64,000 bases of DNA, from NCBI GenBank assembly GCA_009392005.1, contig VFHL01000010.1:1-64000 (forward strand), in the 5' to 3' direction. Both the position numbers and the translations under genes were made by a program. Under the pieces are notes generated by a model. It ran no database searches, was not told the origin of the DNA, and saw only the letters and a list, made by a program, of their open reading frames with translations. Every line of letters begins with the position of its first letter. The stretch's first letter is position 1. The DNA is from SAR202 cluster bacterium (GTDB taxonomy: Bacteria > Chloroflexota > Dehalococcoidia > UBA6926 > VFHL01). Below, in pieces: positions 16,788 to 26,177 of this stretch.

Positions 16788-17906
16788 TCAGGTTAAAGCA
16801 TCAACAATAATTCTCACATTCTTCTTCATCAATTTGATGTACGTATCGGTTTCTGTTCCAAGGGCGCCTAATGATCCAATATGGAGATCTCCCACGAATG
16901 TTGCTCCCGTTTCCTGAGAGATCATTCTAGAGACGCTACTGTTCTCGTTAACATCAGCGAAAATTGCGGGAACCGAGTGTTCTTCGATGGTGTCGATGAT
17001 CTCTTTAACGTCGGCTGGGGAAACTTCTTCTTCGGTGCTGAAATCTGGTATGACGGCACCAAGCACTTCGAAACCGTATCGATTTGCAAAGTATTGCAGG
17101 CTGTCATGAGTTGTGATTAACACTGCTTGTTCTTCAGGTATCTGCTTCACCTGATCATTGATCCATGTGTGAAGCTCCCTTAATTCCAGAATGTAATTTT
17201 CGGCGTTTCTTTCATAATCTTCGCGGTGTTCCGGACTGAATTCTATCAGCGCATGACTGATTTCTGTAATCAGGTTCTCTGCTATAACAGGGTCTACCCA
17301 ATAATGGGGATCAAATTCACCATGATCATGATCACTGTGATCGTCATGATCTTTGTGATCGTCTTCATCGCAGTCATGATCGTCATGATCATCATGTTTT
17401 TCTTTATCGTCATGATCTTTGTGATCGTCTTCATCACATTCATCATCGTCATGATCGTCATGATCATCATGATCATCATGTTTTTCTTTATCGGAGTACT
17501 CCAACAAATCCACTGACTTGCCCAAGTCAATTACACGTGCAGAGTTGGTATTTGTGGCATTATCGAACAATTTTTGAAGGGATGGGCTTTCAAACTCAGC
17601 TCCCACGTTGAAAATCAGATTGGCGTTCGCAATCTTGGCAGCATCTTTGGGGCCTGATGTATATGTGTGGGGATCGACTCCAGGTGGATACAAGCTTGAA
17701 ACTGATACATGATCCTGTCCGATCTCTTTAATCCAATCACCAACGATATTGCTGGTAGTTACAATCTCTACTAGCTGGTTATTATCGAGTGTATTTGGCT
17801 GCTCCTCATCCTCGTTTGTGGAACAAGCACCGATCAATAACAAAATTGGAGCAATAATCAAAAACGTTATGTAGTTTCTGTAGCGAGGTTGGTTTATTTG
17901 ATGCAT
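16788..17906 (-). CDS. znuA: Metal-binding lipoprotein of ABC transporter (ZnuA-like)
   Basis: A 372-residue solute-binding protein of the ZnuA/TroA cluster. An N-terminal hydrophobic segment ends in the lipobox LIGAC (Cys 28), so it is membrane-anchored. Metal ligands include H80 in PPGVDPHTYTSGP, H201 in FDPHYWVDP, the THDSLQYFANRYG segment and a late Asp in FADVNENSS. Between about residues 140 and 196 it has a long His/Asp-rich loop, typical of zinc rather than manganese binders, which contains an internal tandem duplication. It follows the Fur-family gene by 92 bases and probably shares its metal-controlled promoter. Confidence 0.94.
   Translation of the reverse strand: MHQINQPRYRNYITFLIIAPILLLIGACSTNEDEEQPNTLDNNQLVEIVTTSNIVGDWIKEIGQDHVSVSSLYPPGVDPHTYTSGPKDAAKIANANLIFNVGAEFESPSLQKLFDNATNTNSARVIDLGKSVDLLEYSDKEKHDDHDDHDDHDDDECDEDDHKDHDDKEKHDDHDDHDCDEDDHKDHDDHSDHDHGEFDPHYWVDPVIAENLITEISHALIEFSPEHREDYERNAENYILELRELHTWINDQVKQIPEEQAVLITTHDSLQYFANRYGFEVLGAVIPDFSTEEEVSPADVKEIIDTIEEHSVPAIFADVNENSSVSRMISQETGATFVGDLHIGSLGALGTETDTYIKLMKKNVRIIVDALT
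17341..17490. repeat. Tandem duplication within the znuA His-rich loop
   Basis: A 66-base unit at 17341-17406 recurs at 17407-17490, with an 18-base expansion in the second copy. Both begin TCGTCATGATCTTTGTGATC and end in TGTTTTTCTTTA. In protein terms a segment DKEKHDDHDDH...CDEDDHKDHD is duplicated, doubling the number of candidate metal ligands and adding a Cys per copy. Confidence 0.85.
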
Positions 17907-17998
17907 GGTGAGTTGCTGTTTACTTCCTATATTTTTGTTTTTCTGTAATAGAGCGTCTTGAAGCTATTTTCTTAGATTCCCATTGCTTGATTGAATTG

Positions 17999-18403
17999 TT
18001 AGTCAAGGGTTTTGCAGTTGGAGCAATACCCGTATAACTCAAGTTGATGACTTGCAATAGTGTATCCATGACGGGATGCAATACGGCGCGAAAATTCATC
18101 AGCGTCGCAATCTGGAATGTCCTGGATTTCTCCGCATTCTAAGCAAACTAGGTGGTGATGGTGCTGACCACCTCCAAAGCGATACCTAGTCGTTCCTCCA
18201 TCCACTAATACCCTACAGATGAGGGTTGATTCTTGAAGAGCCGCAAGGGTCCGGAATACTGAAGCTCGGCTTACGCTTGGTAGGGATCCACTCAATTCCT
18301 CTGCAGAGAAATGACCAGGCCAATCAATAATCGCTTTCATTATTGTGTCGCGAGTTGACGTAGATCTCCTGAATTTCGTTGGCCGCTCATCTTTACTATT
18401 CAT
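17999..18403 (-). CDS. Fur-family metal regulator (probably zinc-responsive, Zur-like)
   Basis: This 134-residue repressor has an N-terminal winged helix with HFSAEELSGSLPSVSRASVFRTLAAL and a C-terminal domain with the HHHHLVCLECGEI motif, YGYCSNC at the end, and HGYTIASHQLELYG. The two CxxC pairs form the structural zinc site of Fur, Zur and PerR proteins. Adjacent znuA makes zinc the best-supported effector. GAGGGG precedes ATG 18403. Its promoter carries two identical-core operators, so it is very probably autoregulated. Confidence 0.93.
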   Translation of the reverse strand: MNSKDERPTKFRRSTSTRDTIMKAIIDWPGHFSAEELSGSLPSVSRASVFRTLAALQESTLICRVLVDGGTTRYRFGGGQHHHHLVCLECGEIQDIPDCDADEFSRRIASRHGYTIASHQLELYGYCSNCKTLD

Positions 18404-18434
18404 ATGTACCCCTCATGTGACAGTCACAATATTA

Positions 18435-18451
18435 TTGAGACTTAATCTCAA
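18435..18451. promoter_or_regulatory. Fur-family operator, downstream copy (TTGAGA-N5-TCTCAA)
   Basis: TTGAGA CTTAA TCTCAA is an inverted repeat with 6-bp arms. Its core matches the second site 29 bases away. It falls just past the predicted transcription start of the Fur-family gene, in the leader. Confidence 0.75.
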
Positions 18452-18463
18452 GAACAACATTAA

Positions 18464-18497
18464 TTGAGACTTTATCTCAATAGTGTAATCTTGTCAA
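18464..18497 (-). promoter_or_regulatory. Promoter of the Fur-family/znuA genes with overlapping operator
   Basis: On the minus strand TTGACA (18492-18497) and TAAAGT (18469-18474) are separated by exactly 17 bases. The operator TTGAGA-N5-TCTCAA at 18464-18480 covers the whole -10 box, so bound repressor would block RNA polymerase. The two operators are three helical turns apart. Confidence 0.78.
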
Positions 18498-18602
18498 ATC
18501 TCCCCTAACCGACTCATAAATGAAGTGTATATTGGATTTGAGATATGAATTGTGAATCTAACTTGTTGATTTTTCTCATTGCAAAATAAATCTGGAGAAG
18601 AT

Positions 18603-19532
18603 ATGCACGTTACTGAATCGATTGAGTTTGTTCTGAAACCGAATTCCCCTTACGATTTTGCTCGCACCGTTGGACATGTAACAGGCAATGCAGGTGAATA
18701 TGCATTGGATAAGTTTGTTGACGGGACTTACACGAGAGTATTGTCGATCAACGATCATCATGTTCTGCTCAGTGTTCAATCATCTGGAAGCCTTAAACAA
18801 ACAAAGCTTGCATGTAACTTATCTGCACTAGAGGGGCCCCTTCACAGTGCTAATGAGTTTCAACAGATGACTTCGTGGATGTTTTCCGTTGATGATGATC
18901 TTTCATCATTCTATGGTATGGCATCACAGGATCCATTTTTGCGGGATTTGATCGAGGATTTTCATGGGCTTCAAATTCTGAGAAGCCCATCTCTATTCGA
19001 ATCCATCGTGATTTCAATACTGGGACAACAAATCAGTGCATCAGTGGCACGTAAAATGCGTTCGGATTTGATCAAAATATACGGTGGATCTTATGAGTCT
19101 AAAGGAGTCGAGTATTATTTCTTTCCCGCTGCAGAAATATTTGCTGATGTCACCAGTGAGGAATTACGCGGGATTGGTTTAAGTAGGAGGAAGGCAGAAT
19201 ATATTCTCGGTGCCTCCAAGCTGATTACGAGTGGATCACTTAGTGCCGAATTTTTGAAGCACAAATCAGATGCAGAGGTTTTGTCCGCGTTGACAAGTAT
19301 TGATGGGATCGGTCCTTGGACCGCAAACTGGTTGTCAATTCGCTCTCTTGGCCGCCCAGATGGATTTCCGGCAAATGATCTAGCGTTAAGGCGAGCTTTA
19401 ACGCGTATCACAAATGCACACGAGGTTGTGACGGAAAAAGAAGCACAAGAGATGTCATTAAAATGGATTCCACATCGTAGTTTGGTAACCACTTACCTGT
19501 TCGCAGCTTTAAGAAATGGTGCGATAAAATAG
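18603..19532 (+). CDS. alkA: DNA-3-methyladenine glycosylase II (AlkA-like)
   Basis: A base-excision glycosylase for alkylated purines, 309 residues. It has an N-terminal AlkA_N-like domain, then the HhH-GPD fold: SIVISILGQQISASVARKM, LRGIGLSRRKAEYILGAS, the hairpin SIDGIGPWTANW, and the catalytic Asp in GFPANDLALRRAL (about D259). A TTG at 18579 is in frame, but ATG 18603 follows TGGAGAAG with good spacing. It is divergent from the Fur-family gene across a 200-base region holding the metal operators; no direct regulation is implied. Confidence 0.93.
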   Translation: MHVTESIEFVLKPNSPYDFARTVGHVTGNAGEYALDKFVDGTYTRVLSINDHHVLLSVQSSGSLKQTKLACNLSALEGPLHSANEFQQMTSWMFSVDDDLSSFYGMASQDPFLRDLIEDFHGLQILRSPSLFESIVISILGQQISASVARKMRSDLIKIYGGSYESKGVEYYFFPAAEIFADVTSEELRGIGLSRRKAEYILGASKLITSGSLSAEFLKHKSDAEVLSALTSIDGIGPWTANWLSIRSLGRPDGFPANDLALRRALTRITNAHEVVTEKEAQEMSLKWIPHRSLVTTYLFAALRNGAIK

Positions 19533-19641
19533 TTGGGCTGCGCGGCGCTTAAAAAAACCGTATGGGTAGTGTGACCTGTTCCATACTGATTGTTGCCAAA
19601 GTAAACGAAATCGATTATGGCATCAATATCCCTGCCCCGTG

Positions 19642-19673
19642 TTTAACGGATGTTCTGATAGCTATGGTATACT
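19642..19673 (+). promoter_or_regulatory. Probable promoter of rpsO-pnp
   Basis: An extended -10, TGGTATACT with TATACT at 19668-19673, lies 43 bases before the rpsO start. No good -35 is present (TTTAAC at 19642-19647 is 20 bases away), consistent with an extended -10 promoter. Confidence 0.5.
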
Positions 19674-19715
19674 AGCCCAAAATAAGGAATAAAAAAGAAA
19701 GTATATGGAGGAATT

Positions 19716-19979
19716 GTGGAGCGGGAGCAAAAGACATCACTGATTGAAGAGTATCGTACGAACCCGAAAGATACAGGCTCCCCTGAAGTTCAGGTAGCCC
19801 TCCTGACCGAACGAATTACTGGCCTTACGGATCATCTCCGTACTCATCGACACGATCATCATACGCGTCGTGGCCTTCTGCGACTTGTCGGCCGACGGAG
19901 ACGACTTCTTCGTTATCTCAACAATGAAAACCGTGAGCGGTATCTTAAACTCGTTCAGAGTCTAGGTCTCCGCGGTTAG
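19716..19979 (+). CDS. rpsO: 30S ribosomal protein S15
   Basis: S15 binds 16S rRNA at the central-domain junction early in 30S assembly. The 87-residue protein is full length, with the conserved [30 protein letters not shown] and [21 protein letters not shown] precedes the GTG start. rpsO followed by pnp is one of the most conserved bacterial gene pairs, and the spacing here is 51 bases. Confidence 0.98.
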   Translation: MEREQKTSLIEEYRTNPKDTGSPEVQVALLTERITGLTDHLRTHRHDHHTRRGLLRLVGRRRRLLRYLNNENRERYLKLVQSLGLRG

Positions 19980-20030
19980 TTTTTCTGCCCATCCTGTTTC
20001 ACTTCCCCTCTAGAAGAGGATATTCAGCCA

Positions 20031-22274
20031 ATGGCTCATGTATTTCAACGACGTATTGCCAATCATGACATTACGATTGAGACAGGCCGCCTAGCCTTAC
20101 AAGCAGGCGGAAGCGTTTATATTCAAGTTGGAGACACTGCTTTACTAGGAACTGCGACTGCGGCGGCTAAACCGCGTGATGGAGTTGACTTCCTTCCGTT
20201 AACCGTAGATTACGAAGAAAAGCTCTATGCGGCGGGGAAAATACCAGGTAGTTTTTTTCGGCGCGAAGGTCGGCCAAGTACGGAAGCTATTTTAGTGGAT
20301 CGTCTTACTGATCGACCTATTCGCCCACTTTTACCAAAGATGTGGAGAAATGAAACACAAATAGTTATTACAACATTGTCAGCGGATCAGGTGAATCCAC
20401 CAGATGTCCTTGGCATGGTTGCTGCATCAGCTGCTTTAAGTGTTTCTGACATACCATTTGCAGGTCCATTGGGTGCGTGCCGGATCGGTTATGTCGATGG
20501 TGATTTCGTTGTCAATCCGACCTTTGAACAGATAAGCGAAAGTGACCTAGATCTTGTTATAGCTGGGACAAAAGATGCAGTGATGATGGTCGAAGCAGGG
20601 GCAAATATTGTTGATGAAGACTTATTGCTTGAAGCTATACGTCTTGGCCAAGAAGTCAATTTTCAGTTTGTTGAGATGCAAGAAGAAATGGTTGCTGCGG
20701 CAGGAAAAACCAAACGGATAGCTCCTGAGGTTGAAGATAAAACTGAGATTACTAATAGTGTGACCACTGTTATTGGGGATCGTTTACGCGAAATCGTTGC
20801 GAGCGGTCAAGCTAAAGGTGAGCGATCAGAAGCAACGGATGCTCTAGAAAATGACGCGGTTGCTGCACTTGAAGGTCAGTATGAGTCTGGCGATATTGTG
20901 TCAGCTGTTGGAGATGTGCTTAAAGCGGAGATTCGCAGAGCGATTTTAGAAGATGGGAAGCGACCTGATGGCCGTGGATTGACTGATATTCGCCCTATAT
21001 CGACTGAAGTTAGTTTGCTCCCACGAACACACGGTACTGGATTATTCACACGTGGTGAGACACAGGTACTTACGATTACTACTTTGGCTTCAATGGGGTT
21101 AGTCCAAAAACTAGATACACTGAGCCCCGAAGACACGAAGAGATTTATGCACCACTATAATTTCCCACCATTTTCCGTTGGTGAAGCTGGTCGGATTGGT
21201 ACACCAGGTCGTCGCGACATCGGGCACGGTGCTTTGGCTGAGCGCGCTTTATTGCCGGTAATTCCCTCTGAGGTAGATTTCCCTTACACCATACGTTTGG
21301 TTTCTGAAGTACTCGGATCAAATGGAAGTTCATCGATGGGTAGCGTGTGTGGTGGAACCCTTTCATTGATGGATGCTGGAGTTCCGATTGCTAATCCTGT
21401 AGCGGGTGCAGCGATGGGCTTGGTTACGGGAGACGATGGGAAATACGCCGTCCTTACAGACATCCAAGGCGTAGAAGATTTCTTGGGAGATATGGATTTC
21501 AAGGTAGCAGGGACATCTGAAGGTGTTACTGCATTACAGATGGATATTAAGATTAAAGGAATCTCTTACGAGATCATGCGTGAGGCATTAGATCAAGCAA
21601 AAGACGCAAGGCTTTTCATTCTGGACAAAATGCTTCAGACCATTGATGAAACTCGACCAGAAATGAGCCCGTTCGCTCCACGAATGGTCCGCCTCCAAAT
21701 TCCAGAGGACCGCATTGGAACACTTATTGGTCCAGGTGGGAAAACGATTCGCGGCTTGATCGAGGAGTATAACGTTTCAATTGACGTTGAAAATGATGGA
21801 TCCGTGTTTGTCGGATCTGCAGATGGTGGCTCTGCTGACCAAGCTATAGATATGATTCAGCGTATGACCAAGAAAGTCGAGATTGGTGATATCTATGATG
21901 GTAAGGTGACAAAAACGGCTAATTTTGGAGCATTTGTTGAGATTTTGCCTGGTCGTGATGGCATGGTTCCTATTGGCGAGTTAGAAAATTATCGAGTCCC
22001 AACAGTTGAAGATGTTGTAAATGTTGGGGATGAGGTTAAGGTTTTGGTCACTGATATTGATAATACCGGGCGTATACGCCTGTCCCGGCGTGCCCTTTTG
22101 GAAAATGACGGTCAAAACGCTGATCGCGATGGCAACGCAAGTCAAGAAGAACAGCGGTCAGGTGGGGGAGACGGTTCCCGCTTTCGTCGTGATAATAGAG
22201 GACAGTCAAATCGTGATGACAGATCTCGTGGCCCGCGGCGGGATTCTCGTGGCGACAGGCCAGAACGACGATAG
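20031..22274 (+). CDS. pnp: Polyribonucleotide nucleotidyltransferase (PNPase)
   Basis: PNPase degrades RNA phosphorolytically 3' to 5'. The 747-residue protein has both RNase PH-like domains (the first with [20 protein letters not shown] and FFRREGRP, the second with [31 protein letters not shown] and the metal-binding [16 protein letters not shown]), a KH domain ([15 protein letters not shown]) and an S1 domain ([18 protein letters not shown]). The C-terminal tail is rich in Arg, Asp and Gly. Everything expected is present. Confidence 0.98.
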   Translation: MAHVFQRRIANHDITIETGRLALQAGGSVYIQVGDTALLGTATAAAKPRDGVDFLPLTVDYEEKLYAAGKIPGSFFRREGRPSTEAILVDRLTDRPIRPLLPKMWRNETQIVITTLSADQVNPPDVLGMVAASAALSVSDIPFAGPLGACRIGYVDGDFVVNPTFEQISESDLDLVIAGTKDAVMMVEAGANIVDEDLLLEAIRLGQEVNFQFVEMQEEMVAAAGKTKRIAPEVEDKTEITNSVTTVIGDRLREIVASGQAKGERSEATDALENDAVAALEGQYESGDIVSAVGDVLKAEIRRAILEDGKRPDGRGLTDIRPISTEVSLLPRTHGTGLFTRGETQVLTITTLASMGLVQKLDTLSPEDTKRFMHHYNFPPFSVGEAGRIGTPGRRDIGHGALAERALLPVIPSEVDFPYTIRLVSEVLGSNGSSSMGSVCGGTLSLMDAGVPIANPVAGAAMGLVTGDDGKYAVLTDIQGVEDFLGDMDFKVAGTSEGVTALQMDIKIKGISYEIMREALDQAKDARLFILDKMLQTIDETRPEMSPFAPRMVRLQIPEDRIGTLIGPGGKTIRGLIEEYNVSIDVENDGSVFVGSADGGSADQAIDMIQRMTKKVEIGDIYDGKVTKTANFGAFVEILPGRDGMVPIGELENYRVPTVEDVVNVGDEVKVLVTDIDNTGRIRLSRRALLENDGQNADRDGNASQEEQRSGGGDGSRFRRDNRGQSNRDDRSRGPRRDSRGDRPERR

Positions 22275-22296
22275 GCGCGATCTGGAGTAACAAGCT

Positions 22297-23106
22297 ATGT
22301 CGCCAACCCGTACGGTTATCAATGGAATCTTTGGGAAGATGGGACAAGAGGTACTGAATGCGGTGACTCTTGACCCAGAGACTCAAGTTGTTGGAGCAGT
22401 CGCCCGTTCCACGGACATACCAGAAATCGCTTTACCAGATGGATCTGGCAATGTCCCGGTCCTCGCTAGTTTGGTCGAAATGGCGTCTTCTACCAAACCA
22501 GATGTAATTGTGGACTTTACTAGTGCTGAATCTGCGCGAGCAGCTTTTCTTGCGGCAGCTAGTGAGGGGATACATTTTGTTACTGGCACGAGTGGTTTCA
22601 CATCTGATGATTTAGACAATATGAATACGGTAGCGCTTGATAAAGGTATTGGAGCCATTTTTGCACCGAACTTTGCCTTGGGCGCTATTTTATTGATGCA
22701 TTTAGCGGAGAGCGTAGTGCCGCATGCTGAATTCACAGAAATAGTTGAGATGCATCATAATAAGAAAAGTGATGCGCCATCTGGTACTGCTATGGCAACA
22801 GCCGAGAGAATGCTCAAGGTGCGAGGAAAAGATTTCGATCAGCAGATAACTGAAACATCAAATTTGGAAGGTGCCCGGGGTGGGAGCTATGGCGGGATTT
22901 CGATCCATAGTATTCGGTTGCCTGGATTAATGGCTCACCAAGAAATCATTTTTGGCCTAGCAGGTCAGACTCTAACATTGCGGCATGATACGATAAATCG
23001 CGAGTGTTACATGCCTGGTGTTCTGCTTGCGATTAAGCGTGTTCTTGGAACAAAAGGATTGACTGTAGGATTAGAGTCTTTTATGGGACTTAAAAGCATT
23101 TCATAA
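22297..23106 (+). CDS. dapB: 4-hydroxy-tetrahydrodipicolinate reductase DapB
   Basis: DapB reduces the DapA product in lysine/diaminopimelate synthesis. The 269-residue protein begins with a dinucleotide-binding TVINGIFGKMGQEV, contains VDFTSAESARAAF, the GTSGFT segment, the catalytic region EIVEMHHNKKSDAPSGTA and GISIHSIRLPGLMAHQEIIF. TGGAG precedes ATG 22297. It forms dapB-asd-dapA with the following genes, with 32 bases to asd. Confidence 0.96.
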   Translation: MSPTRTVINGIFGKMGQEVLNAVTLDPETQVVGAVARSTDIPEIALPDGSGNVPVLASLVEMASSTKPDVIVDFTSAESARAAFLAAASEGIHFVTGTSGFTSDDLDNMNTVALDKGIGAIFAPNFALGAILLMHLAESVVPHAEFTEIVEMHHNKKSDAPSGTAMATAERMLKVRGKDFDQQITETSNLEGARGGSYGGISIHSIRLPGLMAHQEIIFGLAGQTLTLRHDTINRECYMPGVLLAIKRVLGTKGLTVGLESFMGLKSIS

Positions 23107-23138
23107 TACACCGAAGCGTAAATTTGGAGGACATATCA

Positions 23139-24149
23139 ATGAGTAAGTATACTGTGGCGATCGTTGGTGTCACAGGGATTGTTGGCAGTGAAGTTTTAAA
23201 GATTCTTGGTGAACGCAATTTTCCTATCAAGGATTTGAAGCTGTTAGCGTCTTCGAGATCTGAAGGAACCAAGATTCCCTTTCAAGGTGATAATCATATT
23301 GTTCACGAAGCCACACCAGATAGTTTTGATAACACTGATTTGGTTTTTATTGCTGCCGGCAGTTCCACTAGCAAAGAATTGGCACCAGAGGCAGCTAAGC
23401 GCGGGGCAATTGTGATCGATAAGTCCTCAACATTTCGAATGGATCCGTCTGTACCATTGGTTGTTCCAGAAGTGAATGGTGATGATATTCGTGATCATCA
23501 AGGAATAATATCAAGCCCAAATTGCTCAACGATCCAGCTTGTTGTTGCGTTAGACCCGCTGCATCGCGTTAACCCAATAAAGAGAATTATAGTTGATACG
23601 TATCAGTCAGCATCAGGTGCTGGTGGACAGGCTCACCTCGACCTATTTCAGCAAACGCGTGATAGTCTCGCAGACCAAGAGCCGGATTCTGATACTTTTC
23701 ATTACCCATTAGCGTTCAATGCGATTCCACAAATCGATGTATTTGGCGAAGAAGATTATACTGGCGAAGAATGGAAGATGCAGGACGAAACGCGGCGTAT
23801 CTTGCACCAACCTGAATTACCAGTTTCTGCGACCTGTGTTCGAATTCCTGTTCCAATTTCTCACAGCGAAGCCGCTCATGTCGAATTTACAGATTCGATG
23901 AGTCCTCAGGAGGCACGGGAAATACTAGGTAAATCTATAGGCGTTTCCGTTATTGATAATCCAGAGACGAAAAAATATCCGTTGGCGCGGGATGCAGCAG
24001 GCACCGATGACGTATTTGTTGGTCGTATACGCAGAGATTTGGCTTTTGATAAGGGCTTATCAATGTGGATTGTAGCTGATAACATTCGTAAAGGTGCTGC
24101 TCTTAACGCGGTACAAATCGCTGAGTCCGTTACACAAATCACCGCATAA
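23139..24149 (+). CDS. asd: Aspartate-semialdehyde dehydrogenase Asd
   Basis: Asd makes aspartate semialdehyde, the branch point to lysine, threonine and methionine. The 336-residue protein has VAIVGVTGIVGSEVLKIL for NADP, the catalytic Cys in ISSPNCSTIQLV, QSASGAGGQAHLDLF and the active-site His region IPVPISHSEAAHVEF. The ATG at 23139 follows TTGGAGG by eight bases; the upstream TTG at 23124 lies within the ribosome site and is rejected. Confidence 0.96.
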   Translation: MSKYTVAIVGVTGIVGSEVLKILGERNFPIKDLKLLASSRSEGTKIPFQGDNHIVHEATPDSFDNTDLVFIAAGSSTSKELAPEAAKRGAIVIDKSSTFRMDPSVPLVVPEVNGDDIRDHQGIISSPNCSTIQLVVALDPLHRVNPIKRIIVDTYQSASGAGGQAHLDLFQQTRDSLADQEPDSDTFHYPLAFNAIPQIDVFGEEDYTGEEWKMQDETRRILHQPELPVSATCVRIPVPISHSEAAHVEFTDSMSPQEAREILGKSIGVSVIDNPETKKYPLARDAAGTDDVFVGRIRRDLAFDKGLSMWIVADNIRKGAALNAVQIAESVTQITA

Positions 24150-24229
24150 TTGTTGTGAGAGAATGATTCAAGTCGTTAATGTTGAGAAATCAGGGTTAGC
24201 GGAGTAACATGACCGGCAGAGGTGATTCT

Positions 24230-25129
24230 ATGCCTGAGTTTGGTAGACTCTTAACTGCTATGGTCACGCCGTTTACAGAGTCTGGCGATGTTGATTATGA
24301 TCAAGCTAAGAGATTAGCAAAAGCCATCGTTGCTTCCGGCAGTGATGGCGTAATTATATGCGGAACAACGGGGGAATCCCCAACCCTGTCTCATGATGAA
24401 AAATTGAGGCTTTTTGCTGAAATTAAGGATGCCCTTGGGGATACTGGTGTGCTGGTAGCAGGCACTGGAAACTACAATACAGAGGAAAGTATTCAGCTTT
24501 CCTTAGAAGCGCAAGAAATTGGCGTTGATGGATTGTTATTGGTCGTACCCTACTATAACCGACCGACCCCTACTGGTTTGTACCAGCACTTTGTGAAAAT
24601 CGCGGAATCAGTGTCACTGCCATGTGTGTTGTATAACGTGCCAAGTCGGACTGGACAGAATATGCCAGCGGACACGACGATTGACTTAAGTCATCTTGAT
24701 AATATTATTGGCACGAAAGAAGCCGCTGGTGATTTAGAACAAGTAGCGCACATTGTTCAACACTCAGCTACCGACTTTCGCGTATGGAGTGGAGATGATA
24801 AAGACACCCTACATGTTCTTGCCGTAGGAGGTTATGGGGTCGTTAGTGTTGCTTCTCACATTGTTGGGGCACAGATAAAGCAGATGATTGATTTGTTTTT
24901 AGAGGGCAATACTGGCAGTGCGGCAGATATACATCGAGGCCTGTTGCCATTATTTAGTGCTTTATTCTTAGTGACCAACCCTATACCAGTTAAGCACGCG
25001 TTAAATTTCTATGGTTATTCCGTCGGGTTACCGCGTTTACCACTTGTTGCTCCAGACAGTGTAACTGCAGGTGCAATTGAATCGATTCTCCAGCAATATA
25101 GCACTGATCTTGATAATGTCTGGGCTTAG
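24230..25129 (+). CDS. dapA: 4-hydroxy-tetrahydrodipicolinate synthase DapA
   Basis: DapA condenses pyruvate with aspartate semialdehyde. It is a TIM barrel of about 299 residues with CGTTGESPTLSHDEKL, the catalytic Tyr in CVLYNVPSRTG and the Schiff-base Lys in IIGTKEAAGDLEQ. Two starts are possible: ATG 24209 (GGAG four bases upstream) and ATG 24230 (AGAGGTG six bases upstream). The second gives the usual N-terminus and is preferred. Last gene of the dap operon, followed by two hairpins. Confidence 0.95.
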   Translation: MPEFGRLLTAMVTPFTESGDVDYDQAKRLAKAIVASGSDGVIICGTTGESPTLSHDEKLRLFAEIKDALGDTGVLVAGTGNYNTEESIQLSLEAQEIGVDGLLLVVPYYNRPTPTGLYQHFVKIAESVSLPCVLYNVPSRTGQNMPADTTIDLSHLDNIIGTKEAAGDLEQVAHIVQHSATDFRVWSGDDKDTLHVLAVGGYGVVSVASHIVGAQIKQMIDLFLEGNTGSAADIHRGLLPLFSALFLVTNPIPVKHALNFYGYSVGLPRLPLVAPDSVTAGAIESILQQYSTDLDNVWA

Positions 25130-25201
25130 CAATTAGGCGGGCCTAATTGCTGTCAACCGCGTCCCGGTAGCGCAAGCAAATTTGTCTTGTTGGACGCGGT
25201 T
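25128..25201. terminator. Two hairpins between convergent dapA and rplL
   Basis: AGCAATTAGGC/GCCTAATTGCT (25128-25151) is an 11-bp near-perfect palindrome starting at the dapA stop. AACCGCGTCC/GGACGCGGTT (25155-25164 and 25192-25201) forms a second stem with a 27-base loop, followed by TAAAATT on the plus strand. They probably end the dap operon from the left and the ribosomal-protein operon from the right. Confidence 0.6.
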
Positions 25202-25228
25202 AAAATTCCTAGGATGATGCAGGCTTAT

Positions 25229-25618
25229 TTATTGGACTTCGACGGTTGCGCCCGCTTCTTCTAACTTCGACACTGCGACGTCAGATTCTTCTTTGGTAGC
25301 GCCTTCCTTAACGTTAGCTGGCGCAGATTCCACTAGATCTTTGGCTTCTTTTAGACCTAGTGTAGTGACTTCACGAACTGCTTTTATGACGTTGATTTTG
25401 TTCTCACCAATGTCCTTCAAGACTACGATGAAGTCAGTTTTCTCTTCATCTGCATCTGCTGCAGATGCTCCGGCTGCCGCTCCATCTGTGGGTGCAGCAG
25501 CGACAGGCGCCACTGCTGCCGCACTGACACCAAGTCGTTCCTCTAAAGTTTTCACAAGATCTGCAAGATCCAGAACTGACATCTTTTCTATAGCTTCTAC
25601 AACTTCTTCATTCGCCAT
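25229..25618 (-). CDS. rplL: 50S ribosomal protein L7/L12
   Basis: L12 forms the flexible stalk that recruits translation factors. The 129-residue protein has the N-terminal dimerisation segment ([20 protein letters not shown]), an Ala/Pro/Gly-rich hinge near residues 35-55 and the C-terminal domain with [20 protein letters not shown] and [13 protein letters not shown]. Its start overlaps the rplJ end by 11 bases, so the two are coupled, in keeping with their complex. Confidence 0.98.
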   Translation of the reverse strand: MANEEVVEAIEKMSVLDLADLVKTLEERLGVSAAAVAPVAAAPTDGAAAGASAADADEEKTDFIVVLKDIGENKINVIKAVREVTTLGLKEAKDLVESAPANVKEGATKEESDVAVSKLEEAGATVEVQ

Positions 25619-26159
25619 GATTATCTCCCTCTTGGGTTTTTTCTAGCTGTTTTACACGTTCCTGCAAAATAGTTACCAAATTGCGCATATGTGCACTCAA
25701 GACCGATACCAGGTTCTGTGCCGGTGCTTGAAGTAGTCCCATAACTTGTGCTTGTAAATACTCCCGGGAAGGCAGGGACGCTATGCGTTGCACTTCTTCA
25801 TCGGAAAGAAATGCTCCTTCCCATACCGCACCGATTATAGGCAATTCCAATCTCGTATCAGTGATATGGTTAGTGATTGCTTTGACGGGTGCAATAAAAT
25901 TATCTTCCGAAAATAATACCAAACCTGTTGGACCTTGTAGAAGCTCCTTAAAAATAGGTTTGTCTACTCGATCTGCTGCAATACTTGCCAGGTTATTCTT
26001 GACGACTCTGTATTTTCCTCCGGTTGATCGAATAACATCTCTTAAGCCGTCAGCTTCTGCAACTGTTAGACCTCGGTAGCTTAATGCAATTGCCCCAGAA
26101 GATTCGGAGAGCAAGTCTTCCAATTCTTTTACTTCTTCTATTTTCTTTGTAGCGGGCAC
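25608..26159 (-). CDS. rplJ: 50S ribosomal protein L10
   Basis: L10 anchors L7/L12 dimers to 23S rRNA. The 183-residue protein has the RNA-binding domain with [18 protein letters not shown] and [13 protein letters not shown], and a long C-terminal helix (about residues 145-178) for L12 binding. GTG start after AGAGGA. Only 18 bases separate it from rplA, so the classical L10 leader RNA between them, as in many bacteria, cannot be present. Confidence 0.97.
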   Translation of the reverse strand: MPATKKIEEVKELEDLLSESSGAIALSYRGLTVAEADGLRDVIRSTGGKYRVVKNNLASIAADRVDKPIFKELLQGPTGLVLFSEDNFIAPVKAITNHITDTRLELPIIGAVWEGAFLSDEEVQRIASLPSREYLQAQVMGLLQAPAQNLVSVLSAHMRNLVTILQERVKQLEKTQEGDNHGE

Positions 26160-26177
26160 TCCAAATATCCTCTTTCC

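Noticed and set aside
17226-17516. Met/Ile/Val-rich plus-strand frame opposite znuA
   Set aside because: It is the antisense of the His/Asp-rich codon repeat and has no independent support.
26160-26177. L10-leader autoregulatory RNA before rplJ
   Set aside because: Only 18 bases separate rplA and rplJ, too short for the element.
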